This document shows, piece after piece, positions 1 through 9,907 of a stretch of 64,000 bases of DNA. The notes beneath the pieces were generated by a model that was not told the origin of the DNA, ran no database searches, and saw only the letters and a program-made list of their open reading frames with translations. Origin of the DNA: Herpetosiphon gulosus (GTDB taxonomy: Bacteria; Chloroflexota; Chloroflexia; Chloroflexales; Herpetosiphonaceae). Where the stretch lies: positions 160,518 to 224,517 of the forward strand of contig NZ_BAABRU010000013.1 of NCBI RefSeq assembly GCF_039545135.1, in the 5' to 3' direction. A program made the translations under genes and the position numbers. Each line of letters starts with the position of its first letter. The first letter of the stretch is position 1.

Positions 1-2612
1 GCATTCTTCAACGAGGGATTATAATCGATCGCTGTACTATATTGATTAATCGCTGCATCGTAATCTTTGTTATTGTACAAGATATTGGCTTTGCCGAGGT
101 AGGCCGTAGCATAATCTGGTTGCAGATTAATCGTTTGTTCGTAGAGCTTCAACGCTTCATCATAGTAGCGCGTGTCGTAGTAGGTATCGGCTAAGCCAGC
201 AAGCGCATTGGGGTATTCAGGGTCACGTTCCAAGGCCTTTTTAAAGGTTGCGATGGCTTTATCGGTATCTTTAGTATCGTAGAGATAGACGTAGCCCAAA
301 TCGACATAAACCGACAGCCACGATGGAGCTTCAGCAATCGCTGCTTCGTAATCGCGAATCGCTGCGGCATAATCGCTTTGCGGATCGCTGGAGTTGTTGC
401 GGCCCAGCCACCAGTTAGTCAGCGCTCGTCCATTCAAGGCATTCGGGTCACGCGAGTTACGCTCAAGCGCCAAATCAAAAAACTGCTGGGCCTCTTCATA
501 TTTACGTTCGTAAATTTGGGTCCAGCCCTTGCCTGCGAAGGCCAAGCCATAATTTGAGTCAAGCGCTAAGGCATCGTCGAATGATTGATACGCTTTTTCA
601 AAACGCTGAGCTGCGGTTTCATCTTCGCCAAGATGCAGGGCAACCCGCGCTTGTTCGGCATAAAAATAGCCAATATTATTACGCAGCAATGGCAATTGTT
701 CTTGTAAACCAATCGCCCGATTGAAATTATCAATGCCATCGACCACAAATTCTTTGCCAGCGCCAGCGTCGCGGCTGGTTTGATCTTGATAGGTGACCCA
801 TTGGACATAGCCTTTGGCGCTGTAGGCCATAGCTTGCTCAAAGCGCGAACGATTGGTTGCAAGCTCAATCGCTTTATTGGCATCAGCCAAAGCGTCGGCT
901 AACAACTCGCTATCGCCTTGCTCATTACCAACATCTGCCCGCGCAGTAGCCCGCGCCATATAGGCTAAAGGATGATTTGCATCCAAGCGCACAGCTTCCT
1001 CGGCTTCAGCCAAGGATTCGTTGAATTTGCGATTATCGGAATGCACTTGACTGAGCCAGGCATGAGCACTGGCTTGGTCGGCATCGATCGCAATTGCTTG
1101 GCGAATTGCTTGATCGGCATCAGGGGTTTGTCCCCGCATCAGGTAGGTAATCGCTAGTTTTTCGTGGGCCTCGAAGCTCTCGTCATCAGCAGCGGTCGCT
1201 TCTTTGTAGAGATTGATTGCTTCGATCAAGCCGCCACGGCGTTCAAAGGCGGCATCGCCTTGGGCAATAATATCTTCAGCATCACTGCCCGTCGCTAAAA
1301 TAATCCCGACGACAACTGCAACTAACAGCAAAACTCCTGTACCAATCCAGATCGTTAATTTTTGTTTGTTACGCAGCACTGAGGTAGCACCGGTATAGGC
1401 GACTGGGCTGGGTTGGCTAATTGGTTGTTGACCATATTGCGACGGCTGAGCAGCATTTGGCATGATTGCAGGCCGAGTGGCTTGAGTATTGGCCGCCACA
1501 TAGCCATCATAGGGCGATTGGCTATGGATCACCACTTGTTGATTGCTGGGATTGGTCGGTGGATAATTCGGCAGTACCTGTTGATTGCTGACTGGCGTTG
1601 GCGGGTACGGCGCAACTGGCTGTTGATTGCTCAGCGGCGTTGGTGGGTAATGCGGCGCAACCGCCTGCTGATTGCTCAATGGCGTTGGTGGATAGACCTG
1701 TGGGCTACTCGGTGGTGTTGGCACATATTGGGCTGGCTGATTTTGGGCAAACGGCGTGGTCGCAGGGACATTTGGCCGCGCACCATTACTTGCTTGACGC
1801 AAGGCCTCGAAAAAAGCCGCCGCCGTTGGATAACGTGCTTCGGGCGTGCGAGCCAAAGCCTTCATCAAGACATCTTCGACCGCCGATGGCATGGTCGGGA
1901 TCAGATCGCTGGGAGCGCGTGGCGCACGAATCACCCGTGCTAACAGCACAGCCTGGGCATTATTGGCGACAAACGGCATCTGCTTGGTCAGCATTTCGTA
2001 GGCCATCACTGCTAAGGCATAGAGATCGCTGGCTGCGCCGACTGTCAAGCCTTGCGCCTGCTCGGGCGACATATATTCCGGCGTGCCCATCACCGTGCCA
2101 ACTTGGGTTAAGCCCGAGTCGCTGCTGCCACCGCGAGCCAAGCCAAAGTCGGTCAAGTAAACCCAGCCTTCCGGCGTGAGCATCACATTTGAGGGCTTGA
2201 TATCACGGTGAATGACACCCTTGCGATGAGCATAATCGAGCGCCTTGCCAACTGGCTCAAGCAACTCCAGCACCCGCTGAACTGACATCGGGGCTTCTTG
2301 CTCAATATTTTCCTTGAGAGTGTTGCCCTCAATATATTTCATGACGATGTAGTAAAAGCCTTCGGCTTGACCAACTTCATAGATTGGCACAATATGGCTA
2401 TGTTCAAGCCCTGCGGCGGCCCGCGCCTCTTGCTGAAACCGCGCAATATAACTTTGATCAAATGTCATCTCGGGAGGCAACAATTTGAGTGCCACCGTGC
2501 GATTCAGGTTTTCTTGGTAAGCCCGATAAACCATGGCCATGCCACCTTGGCCAAGTTTATCGACAATTTTGAAATGATTAAGCATACGCCCAATCAACTG
2601 GGGATCTTGCAT
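1..2612 (-). CDS. Ser/Thr protein kinase with Pro-rich linker, TM segment and TPR domain (3' end outside window)
   Basis: Reading leftwards from ATG 2612 gives about 870 residues with no stop before the window edge, so the C-terminus is missing. The N-terminal ~270 residues form a Hanks-type kinase: glycine loop LGQGGMAMVY, VALKLL lysine, catalytic HRDIKPSN, DFGLA and GTPEYMSPEQ. A linker then holds four near-copies of YPPTPLSNQQ-x-V-x-P (DNA about 1535-1700), followed by one TM helix (IWIGTGVLLLVAVVVG) and a long run of TPR units (e.g. ALERDPEYPNALAGLADTYY). The kinase is therefore cytoplasmic and the TPR part extracytoplasmic, probably a sensor or scaffold. A GAGG Shine-Dalgarno lies 9 nt before the ATG. 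Plus-strand ORFs at 1213-2684 are shadows. The substrate is unknown. Confidence 0.9.
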   Translation of the reverse strand, partial: MQDPQLIGRMLNHFKIVDKLGQGGMAMVYRAYQENLNRTVALKLLPPEMTFDQSYIARFQQEARAAAGLEHSHIVPIYEVGQAEGFYYIVMKYIEGNTLKENIEQEAPMSVQRVLELLEPVGKALDYAHRKGVIHRDIKPSNVMLTPEGWVYLTDFGLARGGSSDSGLTQVGTVMGTPEYMSPEQAQGLTVGAASDLYALAVMAYEMLTKQMPFVANNAQAVLLARVIRAPRAPSDLIPTMPSAVEDVLMKALARTPEARYPTAAAFFEALRQASNGARPNVPATTPFAQNQPAQYVPTPPSSPQVYPPTPLSNQQAVAPHYPPTPLSNQQPVAPYPPTPVSNQQVLPNYPPTNPSNQQVVIHSQSPYDGYVAANTQATRPAIMPNAAQPSQYGQQPISQPSPVAYTGATSVLRNKQKLTIWIGTGVLLLVAVVVGIILATGSDAEDIIAQGDAAFERRGGLIEAINLYKEATAADDESFEAHEKLAITYLMRGQTPDADQAIRQAIAIDADQASAHAWLSQVHSDNRKFNESLAEAEEAVRLDANHPLAYMARATARADVGNEQGDSELLADALADANKAIELATNRSRFEQAMAYSAKGYVQWVTYQDQTSRDAGAGKEFVVDGIDNFNRAIGLQEQLPLLRNNIGYFYAEQARVALHLGEDETAAQRFEKAYQSFDDALALDSNYGLAFAGKGWTQIYERKYEEAQQFFDLALERNSRDPNALNGRALTNWWLGRNNSSDPQSDYAAAIRDYEAAIAEAPSWLSVYVDLGYVYLYDTKDTDKAIATFKKALERDPEYPNALAGLADTYYDTRYYDEALKLYEQTINLQPDYATAYLGKANILYNNKDYDAAINQYSTAIDYNPSLKN

Positions 2613-2807
2613 ATAAAAAGACCTCACAATAACTCATTGTGTCGGCTCAGTCTAGACGATCTCAGAGCTTTTGTGAATAGTTGAGCTGGCTTGGCAAGCT
2701 GAGATTCTGCTGAGAGTAGGTTGGCGCTTCTACGTGATTGCTAATAGTGATGTTGCAAGCGCTGCAATTAAATGGTGATTGCTAGCACAATCTCTGCCAG
2801 CGTTCGC

Positions 2808-3431
2808 TTATTTGTGCCAACTTAGCGTTAGCAAACGTGGCGGTTGATTAGCATCATCAGTATGCCAATATTCGTGCAATTGGCTGAGTTGTAAGCCTTG
2901 TTTGGCGGCAGCCCGCACAAAATCGCTAATATGATGGGTAAACGCTGGAACCTCAATTTGGCCGTGCTGGACTTGAAAACGCGCCTGCGAGCCTTGATAT
3001 TGGCGAAATGGATGCAGTTCGGAGATCAATAATTGACCATTGGGCGTGAGCGCTTGGCTGGCTCGGGCAAAAAAGTGATCGAGATCAGCCAAGTGCTCAA
3101 GTACCAAATTGGTTACCACTAAATCGAAATAAGCCTTGGCAACCGGCCATGTTTTGGTTAAATCGGCTTGCTGAAATTGCACATGCTGCGCATTAATTTT
3201 GCTGCGTGCTTGCTCCAACATGCCGCTTGAAAAATCTAGCCCCACAACTGCTGCGCCAATTGTGCTGAAAAACTGGGTATTTTTGCCAGTACCACAGCCC
3301 AACTCCAAGATTGCTTGATACTGCTGGCCTTGCAAAAGCTGCTGCATCACCTGTTGATCAAGGTCGCGGGTGCGGTTGCGATCGCTATCGTAGCTGCTGG
3401 CCCATTGGTTATACGCTTGTTGAATTGACAT
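2808..3431 (-). CDS. Class I SAM-dependent methyltransferase
   Basis: 207 residues with a class I Rossmann methyltransferase core (Methyltransf_11/25 type). Motif I is ILELGCGTGKNTQFF near residues 42-56, the acidic residue after strand beta-2 is in VVGLDFSSGML, and motif IV is DLVVTNLVLEHL. The family transfers a methyl group from S-adenosylmethionine. The substrate cannot be read from sequence; the late segment LLISELHPFRQYQGS resembles small-molecule methyltransferases. It lies between the kinase gene and the acyl-CoA dehydrogenase on the same strand, with gaps of about 195 and 118 bp, so co-transcription is uncertain. Confidence 0.82.
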   Translation of the reverse strand: MSIQQAYNQWASSYDSDRNRTRDLDQQVMQQLLQGQQYQAILELGCGTGKNTQFFSTIGAAVVGLDFSSGMLEQARSKINAQHVQFQQADLTKTWPVAKAYFDLVVTNLVLEHLADLDHFFARASQALTPNGQLLISELHPFRQYQGSQARFQVQHGQIEVPAFTHHISDFVRAAAKQGLQLSQLHEYWHTDDANQPPRLLTLSWHK

Positions 3432-3500
3432 TGCTTTGCTCCTGTATCAAGCCTTGAGCATAGCAGCGTCGGTGGTTTACAACATCAGCCTTAAAACCTA

Positions 3501-3524
3501 ATCGCAGACCAAACGGCCTGCGAT
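3501..3524 (-). terminator. Hairpin after acyl-CoA dehydrogenase gene
   Basis: ATCGCAG (3501-3507) pairs with CTGCGAT (3518-3524). On the minus strand the hairpin is followed by TAGGTTTTAAGG, a short U-tract, about 25 nt past the stop of the acyl-CoA dehydrogenase gene. Confidence 0.45.
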
Positions 3525-3549
3525 CGGAAACTTGGAATGTAATTGTAAT

Positions 3550-4737
3550 TTAGACGAAGGCTGGTACACCGGTAATTTCGCGGCCAACCACGAGGGTATT
3601 GATTTCGTTGCTGCCTTCGTAGGTATACACTGCTTCCATATCGGCAAAATGGCGGGCGATATGGTTTTCGAGTAACAAGCCGTTGCCACCAAAAATTTCG
3701 CGGCCTAGCGCCACAATTTGGCGAGCTTTGGCCGAATTGTTCATTTTGGCCAGCGACGATTGACCATCGGTCATCAAGCCTTGGTCACGCAGCACGCTCA
3801 AGCGCCAGGTAGTTAATTCCATCGCCACCACTTCTGCTAGCATCTTGACTAATTTTTCTTGAATTAATTGATAGCCCGCGATTGGCTTGCCAAACTGTTT
3901 GCGTTCTTGGCTATAGCGCAAGGCCATTTCATAGGCAGCCTGAGCATGGCCCACACCTTCCCATGCTACGCCAAAGCGGGTGTTGGCCAATACTACCGCC
4001 GTATCTTTGAACGATCGCGCTTTTTCGAGGCGATTGCTGGTCGGAATGCGACAATTTTCAAGCTTGATTTCAGCATTCCAAAGGGCACGTTTGGCGATTT
4101 TGCCATGCATCACGGTCGCTTCAAAGCCTGGAGTACCTTTTTCGACCAAGAAGCCTGTTACTTGGTTGGTGGCTTCATCGCGTGCCCAAACAATAATCAC
4201 ATCGGCAAACGAGGCGTTGCCAATCCAACGTTTTTGGCCGTTGAGCACATAGTGGTCGCCATCTAGCCGCGCAGTGGTTTGAATATGCGAGGCATCTGAG
4301 CCGTTATCTGGCTCGGTCAGGGCAAACGCCCCAATTTTTTCCATCGAAGCCAATTTGGGCAACCAATATTCTTTTTGGGCTTCCGAGCCACAATAATAGA
4401 TACTTGACATCGCCAAGCCACTGGTTACGCCAAAAAAGGTACAAACTGAGCCATCAACTTTGGCCATTTCGGCTGCAACCAAGCCAGTTGCCACGCTCGA
4501 TAAGCCTGGGCAGCCATAACCCTGAATTGTGCCGCCACAGACCTTGAGTTCAGCCAACTTGGGAATTAACTCGAACGGAAATTCGCCCTTCTCCCAATAT
4601 TCGTTGATGATTGGCTTAACTTCACGCTGCATAAAGCCACGCACCCGATCACGTACTTCACGCTCTTCAGGCGTTAACAGCAAATCAAATTGGTAGAAGT
4701 CCAAGGCGGGGTCGGCGGTGTGCTCTTGCATCGTCAT
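3550..4737 (-). CDS. Acyl-CoA dehydrogenase (glutaryl-CoA dehydrogenase / ACX4-like)
   Basis: 395 residues spanning the three acyl-CoA dehydrogenase domains. The FAD/substrate loop is FALTEPDNGSDAS, followed by NGQKRWIGNASFADV, and the C-terminal helix carries YTYEGSNEINTLVVGREITG. In glutaryl-CoA dehydrogenases the glutamate of the matching YEGT motif is the catalytic base, and the whole protein most resembles the GCDH/plant ACX4 branch. The expected reaction is alpha,beta-dehydrogenation of a short acyl-CoA; true glutaryl-CoA decarboxylation is not proven. The start is placed at 4737 because GGAG lies 9 nt upstream; the longer frame to 4797 adds an unlikely N-terminus. A hairpin follows at 3501-3524. 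Confidence 0.88.
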   Translation of the reverse strand: MTMQEHTADPALDFYQFDLLLTPEEREVRDRVRGFMQREVKPIINEYWEKGEFPFELIPKLAELKVCGGTIQGYGCPGLSSVATGLVAAEMAKVDGSVCTFFGVTSGLAMSSIYYCGSEAQKEYWLPKLASMEKIGAFALTEPDNGSDASHIQTTARLDGDHYVLNGQKRWIGNASFADVIIVWARDEATNQVTGFLVEKGTPGFEATVMHGKIAKRALWNAEIKLENCRIPTSNRLEKARSFKDTAVVLANTRFGVAWEGVGHAQAAYEMALRYSQERKQFGKPIAGYQLIQEKLVKMLAEVVAMELTTWRLSVLRDQGLMTDGQSSLAKMNNSAKARQIVALGREIFGGNGLLLENHIARHFADMEAVYTYEGSNEINTLVVGREITGVPAFV

Positions 4738-5149
4738 TGATGGATTCTCCTTATATGATCTTGCGTCGGATCGAGGATGACGCACTGCGTTATTCACTAT
4801 ACCACACTTTTGGAAAGGATGAAGGATGAATTATGAGGGATGAAATCAAAAGTCAGAAGGCAAAAAATAGTAGGGGTAAGGGGCTAGGGATCAGGGATCA
4901 GGTGATGGATAGGATCATCAACAAAATCTGTGTAATCTGTGGCAAAAAAACAAACCTTCGTGTTCTTCGTGCTCTTCGTGGATCAGGCTTTTAACGCAGA
5001 GGCGCAGAGAGCATGGGCTATAGGTGATTGGCTATTGGAAGAGCAATTTGTGAAATTCGTGCAATTCGTGGCTAAAAAACAAACCTTCGCGGCCTTCGTG
5101 TTCTTCGCGGTTTCAGTCCTTCGTGCTCTTCGTGTCCTTCGTGGATCAA
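4738..5149. repeat. Gene-free gap filled with dispersed short repeats
   Basis: No gene is supported here. The gap contains GGATGAAGGATGA near 4818-4832, GGGATCAGGGATCAGG near 4888-4903, CTTCGTG heptad runs at 4955-4986 and 5083-5147, and TAACGCAGAGGCGCAGAG near 4993-5010, which returns inverted near 17200-17222. The second CTTCGTG run ends at 5149, directly against the stop codon of the TPR gene. Short ORFs on both strands here are translations of these repeats. Confidence 0.8.
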
Positions 5150-8100
5150 CTACTGGCCTAAATCGCGTAGGCGTTCTTCGGCTTGCAAACGCCAACGATC
5201 GTCGGGGCTGGCTTGTTGGCTGATCAAGCGATAGGCTTCACGCGCTAGATCGATTTGGTTGGCTTCTTCAGCGGTCAGGCCTTGATAATAGCGAGCTTCA
5301 TGAAAATTACTATTCAAACTCAAGGCTCGTTCAAACGATTTAATTGCATCATTGGTGCGGTTTTGAGCGCGATAAGTCCGTCCAAGCCAATATAAGGCAG
5401 TTGGGTCATTTTGGTTGCGCCGTACTGATTGATCGAGCGCTTCTTCGGCAGCTTGTAGGTTGTTTTGGCTCAGATAGAGCTTGCCTTGCAAATATAATGC
5501 TTCGCTATTTTGAGTATCTAATTGGGCGGCCCGACCATAATCGCTAATCGCGGCGGCCATTTGGTTTTGGCGCTCGTTGAGTTTGCCGCGCTCAAACAAA
5601 GCTCGCGCATCATTTGGCCGATAATTCAAGGCTCGATCAAGCAAACGCCGCGCCTCAGCATCGTATTCGGCAGCCTGAGTTGGATCATAGGCGTAGCTAT
5701 TGATCGCCATATTGCAATAAGCTCGGCCAGCACCAAATAGCGCTTCGGCATTATTCGGATCAGTCGCCAGCACCAAATTAAATTCATCAAGCGCCCGCTC
5801 GTAGAAGCCTTGCTCGACCAAGGCCTGGCCTAGCCAAAAATGGGCATTGGTGCTATTGGGTTCACGGGCGAGCGCTTGATTGTAATAGCCAATCGCCACT
5901 TGCCACTCACCCCGATCGGCAGCGGTGCGGCCTAAGCCGATGTACGCCGGAATAATTGTCGAATCGTTATCCAAAATTTCGTTGTAGGCCGTAATTGCTT
6001 CATCAAACCGCCGTTCGCGCCGAAAACTCTCGGCAATCCCAAGCTGAGCTTCGATGTACACACCATCAGCATCACGAGCGATCGCTGCCCGTTCTTGCTC
6101 GCGAGCCGCTTCAAAACGACCTTGTTCAAGGTAGGCTTGGGCCAAATAATGGCGTGATTCAGGCACATTTGGGTTGAGCCGCACCGATTGTTCCAAGGCA
6201 TCGGCGGCCTCGCTATAACGCCCAATCTCCAAAAATTCGCGGCCCATATCCTCAAAATTGCGCGGATCTTCGCCGCCAGCGTCGATTGCTCGTTGATAGG
6301 CCGCCACGGCATTATCGGGCTGGTCGAGATAGCGTGCATACAATTGACCTAAAGCGAGATGGGCCTCGACATAGCTGGTATTAATTTCAGTTGCAACTTG
6401 ATAGGCTTTTTCGGCTCCAGCATAATCACCACGGTTTTGGCGCAAACGACCAATTTCATAAGCGGCACTAGCATTGCTGCCATCAACATTCAAAGCCCGC
6501 AAGAACATATCTTCGGCTGATTGATCTTGGCCTGCTTGGGCATAGACCTTGCCTAATTCAACCAAAGCTGGGCTGTTATTCGCATTGGCTAAAGGCAAAA
6601 GCGTCACTTCAGCATCGGCCAAAGCCCCAAGCTCGCGTTGCGCTGTGCCCAGGGTAATCCGTGCTCCAAGGTTATCAGGGCGATTAGCTACAATCCATTG
6701 CAGATAGGGCAAGGCGGCAGCCCATTGTTTATCGCCAACTTCTAGGCGAGCAGCCAAAATATAGCCAGGTGTAAAATTTGGGGCAGCAGCAATGGTTTTT
6801 TGCAAATAATCGCGGACTGCTTGGTTGCGCTCAGGACTTGGGCCTTCGGTATTAAAACGGGTGACCGCCAAGCCATACCAGCCCTCAGGTCGATTAGCAT
6901 TTAATTCGCTAGCTTTGGTGTAGTAATCCATGGCCGTTTTTGGTGCACCCAAAATCCGATGCACTCGCCCTGCCTGAATCAAAATTGGATAATTTTGGTC
7001 TTGGGCTTTGGCAAGTGGGTCGATGACATCTTGGGCTAGTTCTAGCGGCGGATCATCTCCAAACATGCCATCCCACATGCTGCGCAAACGGCCTTTTTGC
7101 TCAACTGAGGCTGCAATACCCTCTTCGGTCATTGCGACTACTTGCCAATAGCGCACCTGATTCAGCAATTCAAAGGCTTGGCGTGAATGAGCTTCGTGCA
7201 CCCGACCCGATTCTGGCAAGCCTGCCGCATCATCACGGGCTGCAATTTGGCGTTGCTCAGTTGAAATCGTTTCAAGCGTAACCACTGCGCTATCAAGCCG
7301 TTGGCGCACAATTGTTAGGGTTTCGCGCGACAACGGCGGCACAATCTCCAATTCCCATAGCGGCTGATCGCCATTGTTGACCAATTGGGCCACTTGTACC
7401 CGCGCTGTCATCAACTGCACCAATGGATCAGCGCCAGCATAACTATTCAGATTATTGATGGTTTCGATGGCCTGCGCCAATTGATTGGCTTGTAATTGAG
7501 CCTCGACCAAGGCCAATTTATTGCTGATGCCATTGGGATTGAGCTTGACCGCTAAGGCCAACTCACCGACTGATACCGCCGGATCAACCCCACGTAACGC
7601 CAACAAACCACGATTCAGATGTAGCGCTGTGAGATCGCTATTTGTGCCTTTGAGCCGTTCTTGAGCTGTATTGAAGGCTTGAGTTGCCTCGGAAAAACGG
7701 CCTTGCTCCAGCAACACAACCCCAAGGTTATTCCAATATTCGGGTTTATCGGCAGTTTCTAAGGCTCGCCGAAAATCGCCCTCGGCTAGACTCCATTGCT
7801 CTTGCAGCGCGGTAATCGAGCCACGAATCCCCAAGAGCAAATCGGGGCGTAACGGCCCATCCACAGCATAGCGATCAAGCAAACTATTAATTGCTTGGAT
7901 GGCTTGATCGTACTCGCCCATTTGATAGAGATCGATTACAACTAAAATTTCGCCGAGCACAGCTTGGGCATTAAACGGTTGGTCGGCCAGACGATACACC
8001 AGTGGTAAACTCAGGCGTTCGCGCAAGCCCAATGAGCGATCATGCGGCAAGGGTTGGCGCGGAGTCCAGAGCAATTGCGGCTCAATGCTAGCACTATTGG

Positions 8101-8635
8101 CATCACCGCCAGCGACAATTGTGCCCCAAATCACCAGATCATACTTGGGCCGATCGGCCAAATTCCAAGCACTTTGGGCATCGGCAATTGGGGTTTTGAG
8201 CACCGCAAATTGCAAATCATTGGCCCGAACCTGCCAAGCCTCAGCCATGGTAGTTGCTGCGGCAAAACCTTCTTGGGCTGGTTGGCCTGCGCTGCTGGTA
8301 AATGGCGAGAGAATTACCTTAGCGTGGACAGTTTCAGCAACTGGGCTACCAAAAAGGCCCAATAAATTTAAACTCAGAAAAAAAGCAATTAAGATAATCA
8401 GGAAGAAAATAACCAGGCCCATGCTGCCGCGCGATTGAACTTCATCGCGAATGCGTACTGCCCATGAGCGCTGAGTGCGCAAATCGCGAGCACGCAGGGT
8501 TGGGGCTATTGTGCCAGTTGCACGGGCAGCAGGGCGACGCTGACGAATCGCAATTAAGCGCTGCACACGGCCAGTCCGATATAAGTTATAGCCAAATAGC
8601 CCACACAACAAAATAACAAAAATCCATCCGATCAT
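5150..8635 (-). CDS. Large membrane-anchored TPR protein
   Basis: 1161 residues. Two hydrophobic segments lie near the N-terminus (IGWIFVILLCGLFGYNLY at 2-19 and VIFFLIILIAFFLSLNLLGL near 75-94) with an Arg-rich stretch between them. The rest is an almost uninterrupted array of TPR units, e.g. AAYEIGRLRQNRGDYAGAEK, AHLALGQLYARY, ARALFERGKLNERQ. Such arrays are protein-binding scaffolds; no catalytic domain is visible. The ATG overlaps the stop of the REC-GGDEF gene by 4 bp, so the two are translationally coupled at the end of a four-gene run starting at 12176. The stop codon touches an intergenic CTTCGTG repeat. Function unknown. Confidence 0.88.
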   Translation of the reverse strand: MIGWIFVILLCGLFGYNLYRTGRVQRLIAIRQRRPAARATGTIAPTLRARDLRTQRSWAVRIRDEVQSRGSMGLVIFFLIILIAFFLSLNLLGLFGSPVAETVHAKVILSPFTSSAGQPAQEGFAAATTMAEAWQVRANDLQFAVLKTPIADAQSAWNLADRPKYDLVIWGTIVAGGDANSASIEPQLLWTPRQPLPHDRSLGLRERLSLPLVYRLADQPFNAQAVLGEILVVIDLYQMGEYDQAIQAINSLLDRYAVDGPLRPDLLLGIRGSITALQEQWSLAEGDFRRALETADKPEYWNNLGVVLLEQGRFSEATQAFNTAQERLKGTNSDLTALHLNRGLLALRGVDPAVSVGELALAVKLNPNGISNKLALVEAQLQANQLAQAIETINNLNSYAGADPLVQLMTARVQVAQLVNNGDQPLWELEIVPPLSRETLTIVRQRLDSAVVTLETISTEQRQIAARDDAAGLPESGRVHEAHSRQAFELLNQVRYWQVVAMTEEGIAASVEQKGRLRSMWDGMFGDDPPLELAQDVIDPLAKAQDQNYPILIQAGRVHRILGAPKTAMDYYTKASELNANRPEGWYGLAVTRFNTEGPSPERNQAVRDYLQKTIAAAPNFTPGYILAARLEVGDKQWAAALPYLQWIVANRPDNLGARITLGTAQRELGALADAEVTLLPLANANNSPALVELGKVYAQAGQDQSAEDMFLRALNVDGSNASAAYEIGRLRQNRGDYAGAEKAYQVATEINTSYVEAHLALGQLYARYLDQPDNAVAAYQRAIDAGGEDPRNFEDMGREFLEIGRYSEAADALEQSVRLNPNVPESRHYLAQAYLEQGRFEAAREQERAAIARDADGVYIEAQLGIAESFRRERRFDEAITAYNEILDNDSTIIPAYIGLGRTAADRGEWQVAIGYYNQALAREPNSTNAHFWLGQALVEQGFYERALDEFNLVLATDPNNAEALFGAGRAYCNMAINSYAYDPTQAAEYDAEARRLLDRALNYRPNDARALFERGKLNERQNQMAAAISDYGRAAQLDTQNSEALYLQGKLYLSQNNLQAAEEALDQSVRRNQNDPTALYWLGRTYRAQNRTNDAIKSFERALSLNSNFHEARYYQGLTAEEANQIDLAREAYRLISQQASPDDRWRLQAEERLRDLGQ

Positions 8636-9870
8636 CGAGCCTCCAGCCGCACCAAGTGCAAAGCCAACGATAGATACTCGTGAATAGGAATGGTCGGCTT
8701 CAAACCAGTCTGGATTTGAAGCTGGGCAAAACCTTGTTCATAGCTTGATTGATTGAGTTTTAGCATAATTTGCGGCAAGCTCTGCCAACGTTCGGGCACA
8801 TGCGGCACGACATCGCGATAGCCCAACACCAAGGCATCGGGCATAATTTCGCTATCGGCTTCGATCACAAATAATGATTGTTGTTGGAGCAAATCGCTCA
8901 GCAGATCGACAAGGCCAAAATCTTGGGCGATAACCCCAATTGTTGGGCCACGTTTACGCCGATCTTGCTCTATCGTCTGTTTTTGCGAGCGCCGATCAAC
9001 CACATAGACGCTGCCGGTTTGTTGTTTGGCGACGCGCTTCATCTCGGCGGCGGTGCGACTCAGGTCGTGATAAGTTTGCTGGATATCTTCACGATGCAGC
9101 ACCACACCGACCGAAAGGGTCTGGATCGGCACAGGTTTGTTGCTGCTATTGGGATCGTACAGGGTCAAAATCCGCTGATCAAAGCGCCGAATCAAATCTT
9201 CACAGAGGGCATTGACATGTTCCGATGCCATAATCAGGGCAAAATCATCGCCGCCAATATGGCCAATAAATAGCCCTTCATCGTTGTACTCAGCCTTGAT
9301 TTCCGTCAAAATTGTGGCCAACAGCTTGATCACCAAATCGCCACGAGCAAAACCATAGCTATCGTTGTAGGCTTTGAAATTATCCAAATCGAGGTATAAC
9401 AAGGCAAAGGCTTGTTGTTGGCGCAAGCGATGGTTAACTTCCTCTTCGATCAAAATATTGCCAGGCAAGCCAGTCAGTGGGTTGAGCACGGGGCGGCGGG
9501 TTGCTCGCAACAACTGAGCGCGAACTCGCGCCAGTAGTTCGGGCATTTGAAACGGCTTGACGATATAATCATCAGCGCCCAATTCAAAGCCAGTCACCAC
9601 ATCCTCAATCGCAGTGCGTGCAGTCAGCACAATAATTGGAATATGCGCCAGCCGCGTATCGTTGCGCAATTGGCGAATCGCCTCATAGCCATCGATGCGG
9701 GGCATCAAAATATCAACAATCATCAAATCGGGAATTTGCAGTTGGGCCTTGGCTAACAGGTCGCCGCCATCGTTGGCAAGAGTAACCTCATACCCATGCT
9801 CAACTAAAATCAGTTCAAGCAATTGGCTTAGGGCTTCGTTATCGTCAGCAACGAGAATACGTTCAGGCAT
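8632..9870 (-). CDS. Response regulator with REC and GGDEF (diguanylate cyclase-like) domains
   Basis: 412 residues. The REC domain spans about 1-120: acidic pair in ILVADDNEAL, phosphoacceptor Asp in LMIVDILMPRIDGYE, conserved Thr in IIVLTAR and Lys in DYIVKPF. A GGDEF domain follows at about 130-295, with NPLTGLPGN and the signature HIGGDDFALI (GGDDF rather than GGDEF/GGEEF). No RxxD inhibitory site precedes the signature. About 100 further residues (GVIAQDFGLVDLLSDLL onward) look like a degenerate second receiver-like domain. Expected role is c-di-GMP signalling; activity with GGDDF is uncertain. No histidine kinase is adjacent. Confidence 0.88.
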   Translation of the reverse strand: MPERILVADDNEALSQLLELILVEHGYEVTLANDGGDLLAKAQLQIPDLMIVDILMPRIDGYEAIRQLRNDTRLAHIPIIVLTARTAIEDVVTGFELGADDYIVKPFQMPELLARVRAQLLRATRRPVLNPLTGLPGNILIEEEVNHRLRQQQAFALLYLDLDNFKAYNDSYGFARGDLVIKLLATILTEIKAEYNDEGLFIGHIGGDDFALIMASEHVNALCEDLIRRFDQRILTLYDPNSSNKPVPIQTLSVGVVLHREDIQQTYHDLSRTAAEMKRVAKQQTGSVYVVDRRSQKQTIEQDRRKRGPTIGVIAQDFGLVDLLSDLLQQQSLFVIEADSEIMPDALVLGYRDVVPHVPERWQSLPQIMLKLNQSSYEQGFAQLQIQTGLKPTIPIHEYLSLALHLVRLEAR

Positions 9871-9907
9871 ACTGTTCCCAAGGCAGCACCTAGCAAAAAT
9901 ACTAGGC

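Noticed and set aside
1413..2179. Plus-strand ORFs opposite the kinase gene
   Set aside because: They mirror the Pro-rich linker and kinase coding sequence, which has clear kinase motifs on the minus strand.
4939..5223. Short ORFs on both strands in the gap before the TPR gene
   Set aside because: They translate CTTCGTG heptads (FVFFVLFVD-type sequence) and have no protein character.
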